Notes: generated by a model not told the origin, from the sequence alone. 42,777 bases of DNA from Staphylococcus shinii (GCF_017583065.1 NZ_JAGEVL010000014.1:1-42777); one strand, 5' to 3'; shown: positions 34,286 through 41,947, counted from the first letter of the stretch. A program made the numbers and translations.

Positions 34286-35197
34286 TTAATTTTCATACTT
34301 ACTTTTTTTCGGTGTAGTTAAAGCTACGACAGCTATAATAATAAATAGTCCGCCTACTAGTTGATAGTATCCAAAGGATTCATTTAACCAAGTAATTGAA
34401 ATGATGATTGCAACAAGAGGTTCTATACTGGATAAAATGCTTGTTTCAGATGGGGATAAATACTTTAAACTTCCGATATAAAGAAGAAATGAAAGAGTTC
34501 CACTTATAATCACACCTAATAACATAACAGTTGTTGTGATTGTTAAGCTTTCAATAAAACTTTGAATACTTAAATTTAAATTTAATAAAAAGGAAAATAC
34601 ACCTGCGATTAACATCCCCCACCCAACTACAAGAATGACGCCCCATTTTTTGATTAAAGAAACCGGTTGTATAGTGTAAAATGTAAAACCTAGCATTGTA
34701 AGAAGTCCAAAAATAATACCCTGTTTGGTTAGAAGAATGTTTTGATACGAACCATTTGTGATTAAAAAATAGAGACCAATTAAAGCTATAACTATAGAGA
34801 TAAATTGTCTGGCAGTTGGTAGCTGCTTGATTTGTATGGATACATAAATTGTAATAAGGATTGGAGCAAAAAACTGAAACAACATAGCCGTGACAGCATT
34901 GCTTACATTGATTGTCTCGATAAAAAAGTATTGAGCACCGAGCATACCAATAGCGCCAAATAATATGAGTTGAAATCTGTGACCTGGGTACTTCCAAATT
35001 TCAAAGATTTGTTTTTTTGAAAAAGAAAGATACAAGAGAAGAAAAATTCCAGCTAATAGTAAGCGAAAAACAAGAAAATCTATGGATGAAATGCTGGAAT
35101 GTTGGAAAAGCCACTGTATCATCGGACCCGATAGGCCCCAAAGAGTTGCTCCACTAATAATCATAATATATCCTATATGTTGATTTTGCTGATTCAT
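34286..35197 (-). CDS. EamA/DMT-family transporter
   Basis: A membrane protein of 303 residues with ten hydrophobic segments in two similar halves (IGYIMIISGATLWGLSGPMI; GIIFGLLTMLGFTFYTIQPV), as in the 10-TMS drug/metabolite exporters. The second-half motif LSPSETSILSSIEPLVAIII is typical of EamA proteins, with the conserved E-P before a helix. The substrate is unknown; relatives export amino acids, metabolites or nucleoside-like compounds. It is divergent from a MocR-type PLP regulator across 124 bases, a common pair in which the regulator activates the transporter. A vitamin B6 or amino-acid link is possible. AGGG lies upstream of the ATG. Confidence 0.87.
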   Translation of the reverse strand: MNQQNQHIGYIMIISGATLWGLSGPMIQWLFQHSSISSIDFLVFRLLLAGIFLLLYLSFSKKQIFEIWKYPGHRFQLILFGAIGMLGAQYFFIETINVSNAVTAMLFQFFAPILITIYVSIQIKQLPTARQFISIVIALIGLYFLITNGSYQNILLTKQGIIFGLLTMLGFTFYTIQPVSLIKKWGVILVVGWGMLIAGVFSFLLNLNLSIQSFIESLTITTTVMLLGVIISGTLSFLLYIGSLKYLSPSETSILSSIEPLVAIIISITWLNESFGYYQLVGGLFIIIAVVALTTPKKSKYEN

Positions 35198-35321
35198 TTT
35201 AACCCTCCATTGTTAGTATTTTTATTGCTATGATGTAAAAATTGTACTCTTAAGGTATTATAGTGAATATCTGACTCTTTTATAAGTGCCAGTATTTTAT
35301 TAGTAGAGGGGACCAGATTTA

Positions 35322-36734
35322 ATGTTACAGTTAACACCGAATTTTGATATTCAAGGCAAAGATCCGATTTATATCCAGTTATATTCGTATATTAAACAAG
35401 AGATAAAGAAAAAAAGATTATTACCTGAAATGAAGTTGCCTTCAAAACGAAAACTTTCTCAGCATCTTTGCGTTAGTCAAAATACTGTTGAATCTGCCTA
35501 TGGGCAATTAGTTGCTGAAGGCTACTTAAAAACGCTTCCTAGAAAAGGATATTATGTTTGCGATATTGAAGAAGAGGATTTTAATATAAATTATCAAAAT
35601 CCCCAGTATGTAGAGGAAAAATTAGATAACAACGATGGTTATACCTATGATTTTGCATACACTGGTGTTGATCCAGAATCTTTTCCTTTTAACCTTTATA
35701 GAAAGTTGGTAAATGAAATATTTCAAAATGATAACAAACAAATATTACAGTTAGGCCATCCTCAAGGAGAGGTATATTTACGAAGAGCGATTGCGGATTA
35801 TATATACGAAGCAAGAGGAGTAAAATGTTATCCAAGTCAAATTGTTATCGGATCTGGCACACAAACTTTAATGAAGATACTTTTTCTATTATTACCAAAG
35901 AGCAAATTTGCTGTTGAAGACCCTGGATATCATAGGAAAATGATGTTATTTGAAAAAGAAGCAAATCAAGTAGAATTCATTCCAATCGATTCAGAAGGTA
36001 TGCTTGTTTCTCATTTAATTAAATCTGATGCAAATGTAGCGATTGTGACGCCGTCCCATCAGTTTCCTAGTGGTATGATTATGCCGGTTTCAAAACGCTT
36101 ACAAATATTGAAATGGGCAAAAGAACAAAAAGACCGTTATATTATTGAAGATGATTATGATAGTGAATTTCGATATAGTGGTAAACCAGTACCTGCGCTT
36201 CAAGGGTTAGATACCGGAGAAAATGTAATTTATATGGGTACTTTCTCCAAATTACTATTACCTTCTCTGCGTATTAGTTATATGGTTTTACCAATTTCTC
36301 TAATCAATATCTACCAAGAAGACTTTTTCTTTTATGCTCAAACAGTCTCTCGCATAGACCAAAATATCTTAAAAGAATTTTTAAATAGAGGATATTGGGA
36401 AAAACATATTCAAAAAATGAAAGTAGTTTATCGAAAAAAAAGAGATGTTTTAATTACAGCTATTTCAAAACATTTCCCAGAAAGTGTTGAAGTTATAGGC
36501 GAAGACTCTGGTTTGCATTTAACCCTACGTTTAAATAATGGTATGACAGAACAAGAGGCTATTAATCAAGCAGCAAAATTTGGTGTAAAAGTAAATTCTG
36601 TTTCTGAATACGGGGAAAATGATGGCCAAACCGTCCTACTTGGCTTTGCAGTACTATCCATAGAACAAATAAAAGCAGCAGTTAAACTGCTTGAAAAAGC
36701 ATGGTTTGAAAAAGATACAAGTAATTATTATTAA
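35322..36734 (+). CDS. MocR/PdxR-type GntR regulator with aminotransferase domain
   Basis: A fusion regulator of 470 residues. The N-terminal winged helix (PIYIQLYSYIKQEIKKKRLL; KLPSKRKLSQHLCVSQNTVE) is GntR-like. Residues ~110-465 form a fold-type I aminotransferase domain with GSGTQTLMKILFLLLPK, VEDPGYH, YIIEDDYDSEFRY and the PLP-lysine motif MGTFSKLLLPSLRISYM. Such proteins sense pyridoxal phosphate or amino compounds and regulate PLP synthesis, GABA or transport genes. AGAGGGG precedes the ATG. It probably controls the divergent EamA gene and possibly itself. No PLP-synthesis genes are next to it. Confidence 0.91.
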   Translation: MLQLTPNFDIQGKDPIYIQLYSYIKQEIKKKRLLPEMKLPSKRKLSQHLCVSQNTVESAYGQLVAEGYLKTLPRKGYYVCDIEEEDFNINYQNPQYVEEKLDNNDGYTYDFAYTGVDPESFPFNLYRKLVNEIFQNDNKQILQLGHPQGEVYLRRAIADYIYEARGVKCYPSQIVIGSGTQTLMKILFLLLPKSKFAVEDPGYHRKMMLFEKEANQVEFIPIDSEGMLVSHLIKSDANVAIVTPSHQFPSGMIMPVSKRLQILKWAKEQKDRYIIEDDYDSEFRYSGKPVPALQGLDTGENVIYMGTFSKLLLPSLRISYMVLPISLINIYQEDFFFYAQTVSRIDQNILKEFLNRGYWEKHIQKMKVVYRKKRDVLITAISKHFPESVEVIGEDSGLHLTLRLNNGMTEQEAINQAAKFGVKVNSVSEYGENDGQTVLLGFAVLSIEQIKAAVKLLEKAWFEKDTSNYY

Positions 36735-37140
36735 GATTTTCTTTTTCATTAATGACTCTAAAGGTAAGTATATACAAAGTATTGTATATAAGAATGATGC
36801 TAAAAGAGACTTTTGTTACTCATACTGTGATATCAACAATAGTTTCGATAGCAAGGTTAGTATTTATACTAATATTCCATTATTTTTAATATTAATTTTA
36901 TTATAAAGATTAACTTAAAGCGAAGTATAATTATACTTCGCCTTTTTAAATATATAATCTAATGACCCTATATACACTATTAATATCAGAAAAAATATTT
37001 TGTATGTTTAGAGCGTATTTCTATGTCTTTGAGTCGTTCTCTATTTATATCGATCTACTAGTCCATATAAAAACATATCAATATTCCTGAAAGAGATTAT
37101 ATAAAGTTCGGTTCAATTTTTCTTCTTTTAAAAAAATTAA
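36735..37140. other. Region after the MocR gene
   Basis: Contains the terminator at 36920-36946 and otherwise AT-rich DNA without recognisable genes. Confidence 0.5.
36920..36946 (+). terminator. Terminator downstream of the MocR gene
   Basis: A perfect 22-base palindrome (36920-36941, arm GCGAAGTATAA) is followed by CTTTTT. Confidence 0.85.
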
Positions 37141-37485
37141 CTAATTTTCATTGTTAATTAATTTCAAATATTCATCTCCCCATTCACAAATACCATAGAC
37201 CACATTGTCGAGAGACAAACCAACACTAGTTAATCGATATTCAACTTTTGGAGGGACTACTGGATATATAGTTCTTTTTATTATCATATCCTTTTCAAGC
37301 TCTCTTAATTGTCTAATTAACATTCTTTGATTAATATCTGGTAATTTTTTTTCTAATTCACTCAACCTAAGTACTTCTGATTGTAATAAATGGTAAATAA
37401 TAGGGATTTTCCACCTACCACCAATTACTGATAAAGCTAAATCTTTAGAAGTGTAAAATAATTTATTATTGTATTCTATTAACAA
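37141..37485 (-). CDS. hxlR: HxlR-family regulator of hxlAB lacking the sensing Cys
   Basis: A winged helix regulator of 114 residues, HxlR family: DLALSVIGGRWKIPIIYHLL, LPDINQRMLIRQLRELEKDM, YPVVPPKVEYRLT. The start is TTG 37485, preceded by GAGGAG. In B. subtilis HxlR, the first helix carries Cys11 and Lys13 (FNCEKELTL), which formaldehyde crosslinks to switch on hxlAB. Here the aligned residues are FYTSKDLAL: Thr replaces Cys, while Lys is kept. The only Cys is near the C-terminus (YGICEWGDEY). Family and position, divergent from hxlA, make it the likely activator of hxlAB, but the sensing chemistry must differ, or it senses something else. Confidence 0.9.
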   Translation of the reverse strand: MLIEYNNKLFYTSKDLALSVIGGRWKIPIIYHLLQSEVLRLSELEKKLPDINQRMLIRQLRELEKDMIIKRTIYPVVPPKVEYRLTSVGLSLDNVVYGICEWGDEYLKLINNEN

Positions 37486-37507
37486 TTTCTTCTCCTCAGT
37501 GACATAT

Positions 37508-37537
37508 TTGTCAGTATTGTATTTTCGAATTTATTAT
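37508..37537 (+). promoter_or_regulatory. Candidate hxlAB promoter
   Basis: TTGTCA (37508-37513) and TATTAT (37532-37537) are 18 bases apart in the gap between divergent hxlR and hxlA; TATACCATAATGAATAC just after could be an HxlR site. Assignment by pattern. Confidence 0.5.
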
Positions 37538-37575
37538 ACCATAATGAATACATAATATATAGGAGGTAATAACAT

Positions 37576-38208
37576 ATGGAATTACAACTAGCAATTGATT
37601 TATTGAATAAAGAGGAAGCGACAAAACTTGCGAATAAAGTTAAAGATTATGTAGATATCGTAGAAATTGGTACACCAATCGTTATTAATGAAGGTTTACC
37701 AGCGGTTCAACATTTAAATGATAATATAGAAGGCGTAAAAGTACTTGCAGACTTAAAAATTATGGATGCTGCAGACTATGAAGTAAGCCAAGCAGTTAAA
37801 TTTGGTGCAGACGTAATAACAATTTTAGGTGTTGCTGAAGATGCATCAATTAAAGCAGCAGTTGAAGAAGCACATAAAAGTGGTAAAGAACTGTTAGTAG
37901 ATATGATTGCAGTCCAAGATTTAGAAAAACGTGCTAAAGAATTAGACGATTTAGGCGCAGACTATATCGCTGTGCATACTGGTTATGACTTACAAGCTGA
38001 AGGTCAATCTCCTTTAGAAAGTTTACGTAAAGTTAAATCTGTAATTAGTAATTCTAAAGTAGCAGTTGCAGGTGGTATTAAACCAGATACAATTAAAGAT
38101 ATTGTTTCAGAAAATCCTGATTTAATTATTGTTGGTGGCGGCATTGCAAATGCTGATGACCCTGTAGAAGCTGCTAAACAATGTAGAGCTGCGATTGAAG
38201 GAAAATAA
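37576..38208 (+). CDS. hxlA: 3-hexulose-6-phosphate synthase
   Basis: The first enzyme of the ribulose monophosphate pathway: it adds formaldehyde to ribulose 5-phosphate, giving 3-hexulose 6-phosphate, and so detoxifies formaldehyde in the cytoplasm. A TIM barrel of the OMP-decarboxylase superfamily, 210 residues (usual length). Visible are LAIDLL with the first Asp, EIGTP, the catalytic VLADLKIMDA (Lys, Asp), AVHTGYD, VAGGI and the phosphate site VGGGI. AGGAGG lies before the ATG. The stop codon overlaps the hxlB start (TAATG), so the two are translationally coupled. Its 3' part is near-identical to the fragment at 28982-29192. Confidence 0.96.
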   Translation: MELQLAIDLLNKEEATKLANKVKDYVDIVEIGTPIVINEGLPAVQHLNDNIEGVKVLADLKIMDAADYEVSQAVKFGADVITILGVAEDASIKAAVEEAHKSGKELLVDMIAVQDLEKRAKELDDLGADYIAVHTGYDLQAEGQSPLESLRKVKSVISNSKVAVAGGIKPDTIKDIVSENPDLIIVGGGIANADDPVEAAKQCRAAIEGK

Positions 38209-38759
38209 TGATGACAGAAATCACAAATTATCGTTTAATACTAGATGAAATAGACAACACATTATCACATGTGAAAGACAGTGAAGCCGAAACGTTTTTA
38301 AAGCAAATTATTAAAGCAGAGCAAGTTTTTGTATCTGGAAAAGGACGTTCGGGTTTTGTAGCAAATAGTTTTGCGATGAGATTGAATCAGCTTGGGAAGG
38401 GTGCACATGTAGTTGGTGAGTCCACTACACCTTCCATTACCGAAAAAGATTTGTTTGTTATCCTTTCTGGCTCAGGTTCGACAGAGCATTTAAGATTATT
38501 AGCAGATAAAGCTAAAGCTGTAGGTGCAGAAGTTGTATTATTGTCAACAAATTCAACGTCAAAGATTGGTGAACTTGCAAATGCAGTGATTGAATTACCG
38601 GCGGGAACGAAATATGATGCTGAAGGTTCAGCACAACCTCTAGGTAGCTTATTTGAACAAGCATCACAAGTGTTTTTAGATAGTATTGTTTTAGATTTAA
38701 TGACTGAGATAAACGTTGATGAAGAAACAATGCAGCAAAATCATGCTAATCTGGAATAA
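38208..38759 (+). CDS. hxlB: 6-phospho-3-hexuloisomerase
   Basis: It isomerises 3-hexulose 6-phosphate to fructose 6-phosphate, completing formaldehyde fixation into glycolysis. A SIS-domain protein of 183 residues: VSGKGRSGFVANSFAMRLNQ (sugar-phosphate loop), GESTTPSITEKDLFVILSGS, and a Glu-rich end (FLDSIVLDLMTEINVDEE) are the family features. The start overlaps the hxlA stop by one base; a second ATG follows directly and may be used instead. A hairpin terminator lies 25 bases downstream. Confidence 0.95.
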   Translation: MMTEITNYRLILDEIDNTLSHVKDSEAETFLKQIIKAEQVFVSGKGRSGFVANSFAMRLNQLGKGAHVVGESTTPSITEKDLFVILSGSGSTEHLRLLADKAKAVGAEVVLLSTNSTSKIGELANAVIELPAGTKYDAEGSAQPLGSLFEQASQVFLDSIVLDLMTEINVDEETMQQNHANLE

Positions 38760-38783
38760 AACCTACAAAAGATGATTCACTTT

Positions 38784-38815
38784 AATACTCCACATTTATT
38801 TGTGGGGTATTTTTA
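38784..38815 (+). terminator. Terminator of hxlAB
   Basis: AATACTCCACA (38784-38794) pairs with TGTGGGGTATT (38801-38811) with one G-U pair, then T residues. Confidence 0.85.
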
Positions 38816-39177
38816 ATTTAAAGAAACGCCTTGAGATATTTCCTAGTAGTTATAAAAACTAATTAGTATTGAATATCACTACTACATTTTTGAAAAGTGA
38901 TGTAGATTTATAGCCAGAATTTTTAGATTTACATTGACGATACTGCATCAAAAGAAAAAGTCAATCTACTTTTTCTAGTTTGACTTTTATTTTTATATCT
39001 AAAGGCACACTTACACACCTAAAAAACGTCGTGCTAAAAACAAATTTACATATGGTAATCCCATATCCTTATTATACATTTTAACAGTTGGTTTAAAGGA
39101 AACTTTAAAAATATATAATTTTTAACCTATTCAATTACATTTGTTTCTTAAAACGCATATATGAGCCAGAATAGAAA
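38816..39177. other. Decayed DNA after hxlAB
   Basis: A short open stretch near 39010-39125 reads RHTYTPKKRRAKNKFTYGNP, then ISLLYILTVGLKETLKIYNF and stop. It follows a stop codon, so it looks like the 3' end of a lost membrane-protein gene. I do not recognise it. The rest is AT-rich. Confidence 0.35.
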
Positions 39178-39440
39178 AGAGTTGCAGGAAAGATCAAAGA
39201 TTGCTTAAGAATCAGCAAGTTTTGGCGTTAGAGAGTAATAAAAAAGATTCAAAAATCAATTAGAGGAAGAGAGGCTGCTTAATTATACCTTTGATACACC
39301 TACTAATGATAGATAAAAAGTGGATGTGTAAGAAGCATCATATACTACAGACGCTGTAAATATTAATCAACATCAGGAAGAAAAAAGGTGAATAAACACA
39401 ACTGAAAAAGGCTTTTGGATTTGTTTGTTAGTAACTAATT
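39178..39440 (+). pseudogene. Third par copy, heavily decayed
   Basis: Translated in shifting frames the DNA still shows Par pieces: LLKNQQVLALESNKKDSKI (intact Par: LLENQQILALESNKKIQKL), then NHQ/EEERLLNYTFDTPTND-like bases with stops, then VNINQHQEE (compare VNINQYQEK of the second copy) and EKGFWI in place of KKGFWSRLFG. Several stops and frameshifts make it non-functional. A terminator and a copy of the dispersed element follow, as behind the other two par copies. Confidence 0.8.
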
Positions 39441-39446
39441 GTAATT

Positions 39447-39486
39447 AAAAAGGTGCGACAAGCTCATAAATTTGTCGTACCTTTTT
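39447..39486 (+). terminator. Terminator of the third par relic
   Basis: AAAAAGGTGCGACAA (39447-39461) pairs with TTGTCGTACCTTTTT (39472-39486), with one G-U pair. Confidence 0.8.
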
Positions 39487-39496
39487 ATGTGAATCG

Positions 39497-39513
39497 TACT
39501 TCTGATACTCATC
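39497..39513 (-). repeat. Dispersed element, copy 4
   Basis: The reverse complement of TACTTCTGATACTCATC matches the ATGATTATCAGAAGTT core with a few changes. The ~50 bases beyond it also resemble those after copy 3 (both include TTTATCAATAAA). Confidence 0.65.
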
Positions 39514-39695
39514 AATTTAATTTTAAATTTAAGTTCGTTTATCAATAAAATTGGGTATTATTTATTAAGAGACGTAGAACTCTTGCCACACTTATATCAA
39601 ATTAATTTAATTGTAATGAGCAATTTAGCTTATTATGAAAAAGATGAGCTGACGCAAGCATGTGCCTGCTCATTTTAAAATTGGAGGCTAAATTT

Positions 39696-40145
39696 ACGAA
39701 AAAATTCTATTAACAGGTGCTTCAGGATATATAGAAAATAAGCCTAATGAGCAAAATGTTACATGGAAATCTTCAGATTTATTTGATTTAAATGAGATAA
39801 CAGAAGTAATGAAAAACGTAGATATCGCTATATATCTTGTTCATTCGATCATACCTTCAGCTAAGTTAACACAAGCAAGTTTTGAAGATATGGATGAAAT
39901 ATTAGCAGATAATTTTGCTAAAGCATCAAGGTTTTAATAAAGTTAAACATATCATGTTTATGAGTGACCTAATTCCAAATACGAATGAATTACCACCATG
40001 TTTAAGAAGTCGCTTAGAGTGTAAAGACATTTTAGGAACATATGGTGTGCCCGTAACTACGTTGAGAGCTGGACTAATTATAAGTGCTAAGGGAAGTTCT
40101 TATCCAATACTAAAAAATTGGTATCCAATGCTCGTTTTTATATAG
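39696..40145 (+). pseudogene. NAD(P)-binding (atypical SDR) protein, broken
   Basis: After GGAGG the frame begins with ACG where ATG is expected and reads KKILLTGASGYI, a Rossmann-fold nucleotide-binding motif. Residues are then missing (IENKPNEQNVTWKSSDLFDL), the chain goes on with VDIAIYLVHSIIPSAKLTQA, and then frameshifts near 39930. The next frame has VKHIMFMSDLIPNTNELPP and YGVPVTTLRAGLIISAKGSS. It ends about half-way through the family's usual length. Four lesions (lost start, internal deletion, frameshift, truncation) mark a dead gene. The intact family has oxidoreductase or quinone-reductase-like roles. Confidence 0.82.
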
Positions 40146-40244
40146 TTAATATGAAATTTATATTCATAGATTGTTGAATATAAATTGTTTTATGCTATGT
40201 TTAATTTCCTACTACTATTTCCTAAAAAAGAAAAGGAGCTAAAT

Positions 40245-40769
40245 ATGATTAATATTATATCAGCGATAGGATCGCTTGGAACATTTATTATGGCGTTATT
40301 TTATTTTGTATCAGTATCAGTTCAACTTTACCAAATGAAAATAAGTTTTATTCCTGCATTAGGATTTAATCAGATTTTATTAATTAGAGATAAAGACCAA
40401 AAATTAATTTTAAAAAACACCACTTCCAATGTGGAAGAAAATGAAGATTATTTGAAATTATATAATTTAGGAGGCGGTGCAGCAAAAAAAATCACCATTG
40501 AAGTTTTATTAGGTGAAGATAAAGTTATTCAAAAAAAGTATGTTAATATGTTACCTAGTAAAGAAGGTTATATGTTACCTATAAATAAGACAGTATTTGA
40601 TGAATTAGAAGATACTATAAAAAATAACGGTTACGAATCCAATATGAATATTAAGTTATCCTATTATCATAATGTGAGTAGAAAAAAACAAGAAATATTT
40701 TTAAAAGGGCATATAGATGCATTCAATAACTACGAAGATAAGAACATTTATGAATTACAGTTTATTTAA
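40245..40769 (+). CDS. Hypothetical membrane-anchored protein
   Basis: The frame is open from 40185, but AAAAGGAG lies 6 bases before ATG 40245, giving 174 residues. Residues 1-30 form one membrane helix (MINIISAIGSLGTFIMALFY). The rest is a hydrophilic, probably beta-rich domain (LKLYNLGGGAAKKITIEVLL; NIKLSYYHNVSRKKQEIFLK). I do not recognise the family; similar short one-helix proteins with an LYNLGGGAAK-like motif occur in Firmicutes without known role. No operon partner is seen. Confidence 0.75.
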   Translation: MINIISAIGSLGTFIMALFYFVSVSVQLYQMKISFIPALGFNQILLIRDKDQKLILKNTTSNVEENEDYLKLYNLGGGAAKKITIEVLLGEDKVIQKKYVNMLPSKEGYMLPINKTVFDELEDTIKNNGYESNMNIKLSYYHNVSRKKQEIFLKGHIDAFNNYEDKNIYELQFI

Positions 40770-41175
40770 AGTAATAAAATGAATGAAAAATAAGATAGTT
40801 AATAGTAAGGCCTTTCTTTAACAAAATGCTTTTTAATCATAAAATATGATAATGCTTCTTATAATAATCGTATTTTTTATATCATCTCATTAGTTGATAC
40901 CTTGCTTGTTCAGTTAACACTAACAAAGAAAAAATAGAGTTCAGCTTGTTTTAAATATTGATTATGAGTTAATTATTTTATAAGAATACTAATCTACATT
41001 TTCATGATTAATTCATAAAATAACTAAAACGAAATATACAAAAGTACATTAAAGTTTTTCATAAAAAATAACTAGCCTAGAATTACAAAGAGTGTAAATT
41101 TATGTCTATAATTAAAATTCTAGTTAGAAAAATCGTTCGTTATTGATATCCATTTTGATTTTGAAACGATTAAAG
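40770..41175. other. AT-rich gap without recognisable genes
   Basis: No ORF above 50 codons that looks real. An imperfect inverted repeat (AACTAGCCTAGAATT near 41069 and AATTCTAGTT near 41127) is the only structure I see. Confidence 0.4.
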
Positions 41176-41203
41176 CACATACATAATATGTATGTGTTTT
41201 TTG
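41176..41203 (+). terminator. Hairpin before the acetyltransferase gene
   Basis: CACATACAT (41176-41184) pairs with ATGTATGTG (41188-41196) and is followed by TTTTTTG. It has the look of a terminator but stands about 60 bases before a gene, so it may end a lost upstream gene or act as an attenuator. Confidence 0.6.
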
Positions 41204-41254
41204 TTATACTTATAGCTATTAATTAATGTAGATATAAAGGGTGTGTGCAGAGAA

Positions 41255-41764
41255 ATGCTTGAAAGTAAAAGATTAATTATGAGTAAGCCGAAATTATCGT
41301 TTTCTGAAGAATTATATAGGATTCACTCTAATAAATTAGCAACTCAATATACTCCTAAGAGAAAGCATAAAACAATAGAGGATACTAAAAAAATGTTGAA
41401 TGCATGGGCAAATTATTGGGACAATAATAATCATGGATATTTCATATTTATTGAAAAAGAAAGTGATGCTGTAATAGGTAGTGGCGGGGCAGAAAAAATG
41501 GAGTTTGCGAATAAAGAATACTTTAATTTGTATTATAGATTGGACCCCAAAGCAACAGGAAAGGGCTATGCAATTGAAGCTATTATGAAAATTATAAATT
41601 GGTTACATTATGAAATAGACAATACTTTACCTTTTGTAATAAGAACTGATAAAGATAACTCAGCTTCTATAAATTTAGCTCACAGATTAGAGTTTAAAAG
41701 AGATGTTAATTTTGATAATTTTACAGATGAAGGAGACGTCTTCTTTTTTAAAAATCTAACTTAA
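41255..41764 (+). CDS. GNAT-family N-acetyltransferase (RimJ/RimL-like)
   Basis: An acetyl-CoA-dependent transferase of 169 residues. The N-terminus LESKRLIMSKPKLSFSEELY is typical of RimJ/RimL-type GNATs. The acetyl-CoA loop is seen in YRLDPKATGKGYAIEAIMKI (R/Q-x-x-G-x-G/A type, here ATGKGYA), followed by VIRTDKDNSASINLAHRLEF with the conserved Asn before SASI. The substrate is unknown: ribosomal protein, small toxin or drug. The start is uncertain: ATG 41255 lies 13 bases from AAAGGG, and a GTG at 41243 in the same frame touches that site. It is a lone gene. Confidence 0.85.
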   Translation: MLESKRLIMSKPKLSFSEELYRIHSNKLATQYTPKRKHKTIEDTKKMLNAWANYWDNNNHGYFIFIEKESDAVIGSGGAEKMEFANKEYFNLYYRLDPKATGKGYAIEAIMKIINWLHYEIDNTLPFVIRTDKDNSASINLAHRLEFKRDVNFDNFTDEGDVFFFKNLT

Positions 41765-41813
41765 TAACTAAAATACAATAACTCATACCAAATTTTAAAA
41801 CGTTAGTTTATAA

Positions 41814-41847
41814 ATTACACTTTCTCAATTGATTAAGAAAGTGTAAT
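41814..41847. terminator. Terminator between the acetyltransferase and sin
   Basis: ATTACACTTTCT (41814-41825) pairs perfectly with AGAAAGTGTAAT (41836-41847). Confidence 0.8.
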
Positions 41848-41859
41848 TATGTATGTTTA

Positions 41860-41930
41860 AGGTCTACCCTAACCGAACAATGAAAAGTGCTTGTAAAATG
41901 CTGTTTCTATTTGTATGATTAGGGTGTATG
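41860..41930. other. Putative res site (resH-like) of Sin
   Basis: Directly upstream of the resolvase gene, TACCCTAA (41865-41872) and TTAGGGTG (41919-41926) form an inverted pair about 46 bases apart with AT-rich DNA between them, which could suit a DNA-bending protein such as HU. Sin is known to act on an upstream resH with two dimer sites and a bending-protein site. Exact limits and half-sites are not certain. Confidence 0.6.
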
Positions 41931-41947
41931 AAAATAGGAGGGTAAAA

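Noticed and set aside
34551..34997. 148-codon frame within the EamA gene
   Set aside because: It is an alternative frame of the same strand inside a clear transporter gene; its Cys/Tyr-rich sequence has no family features.
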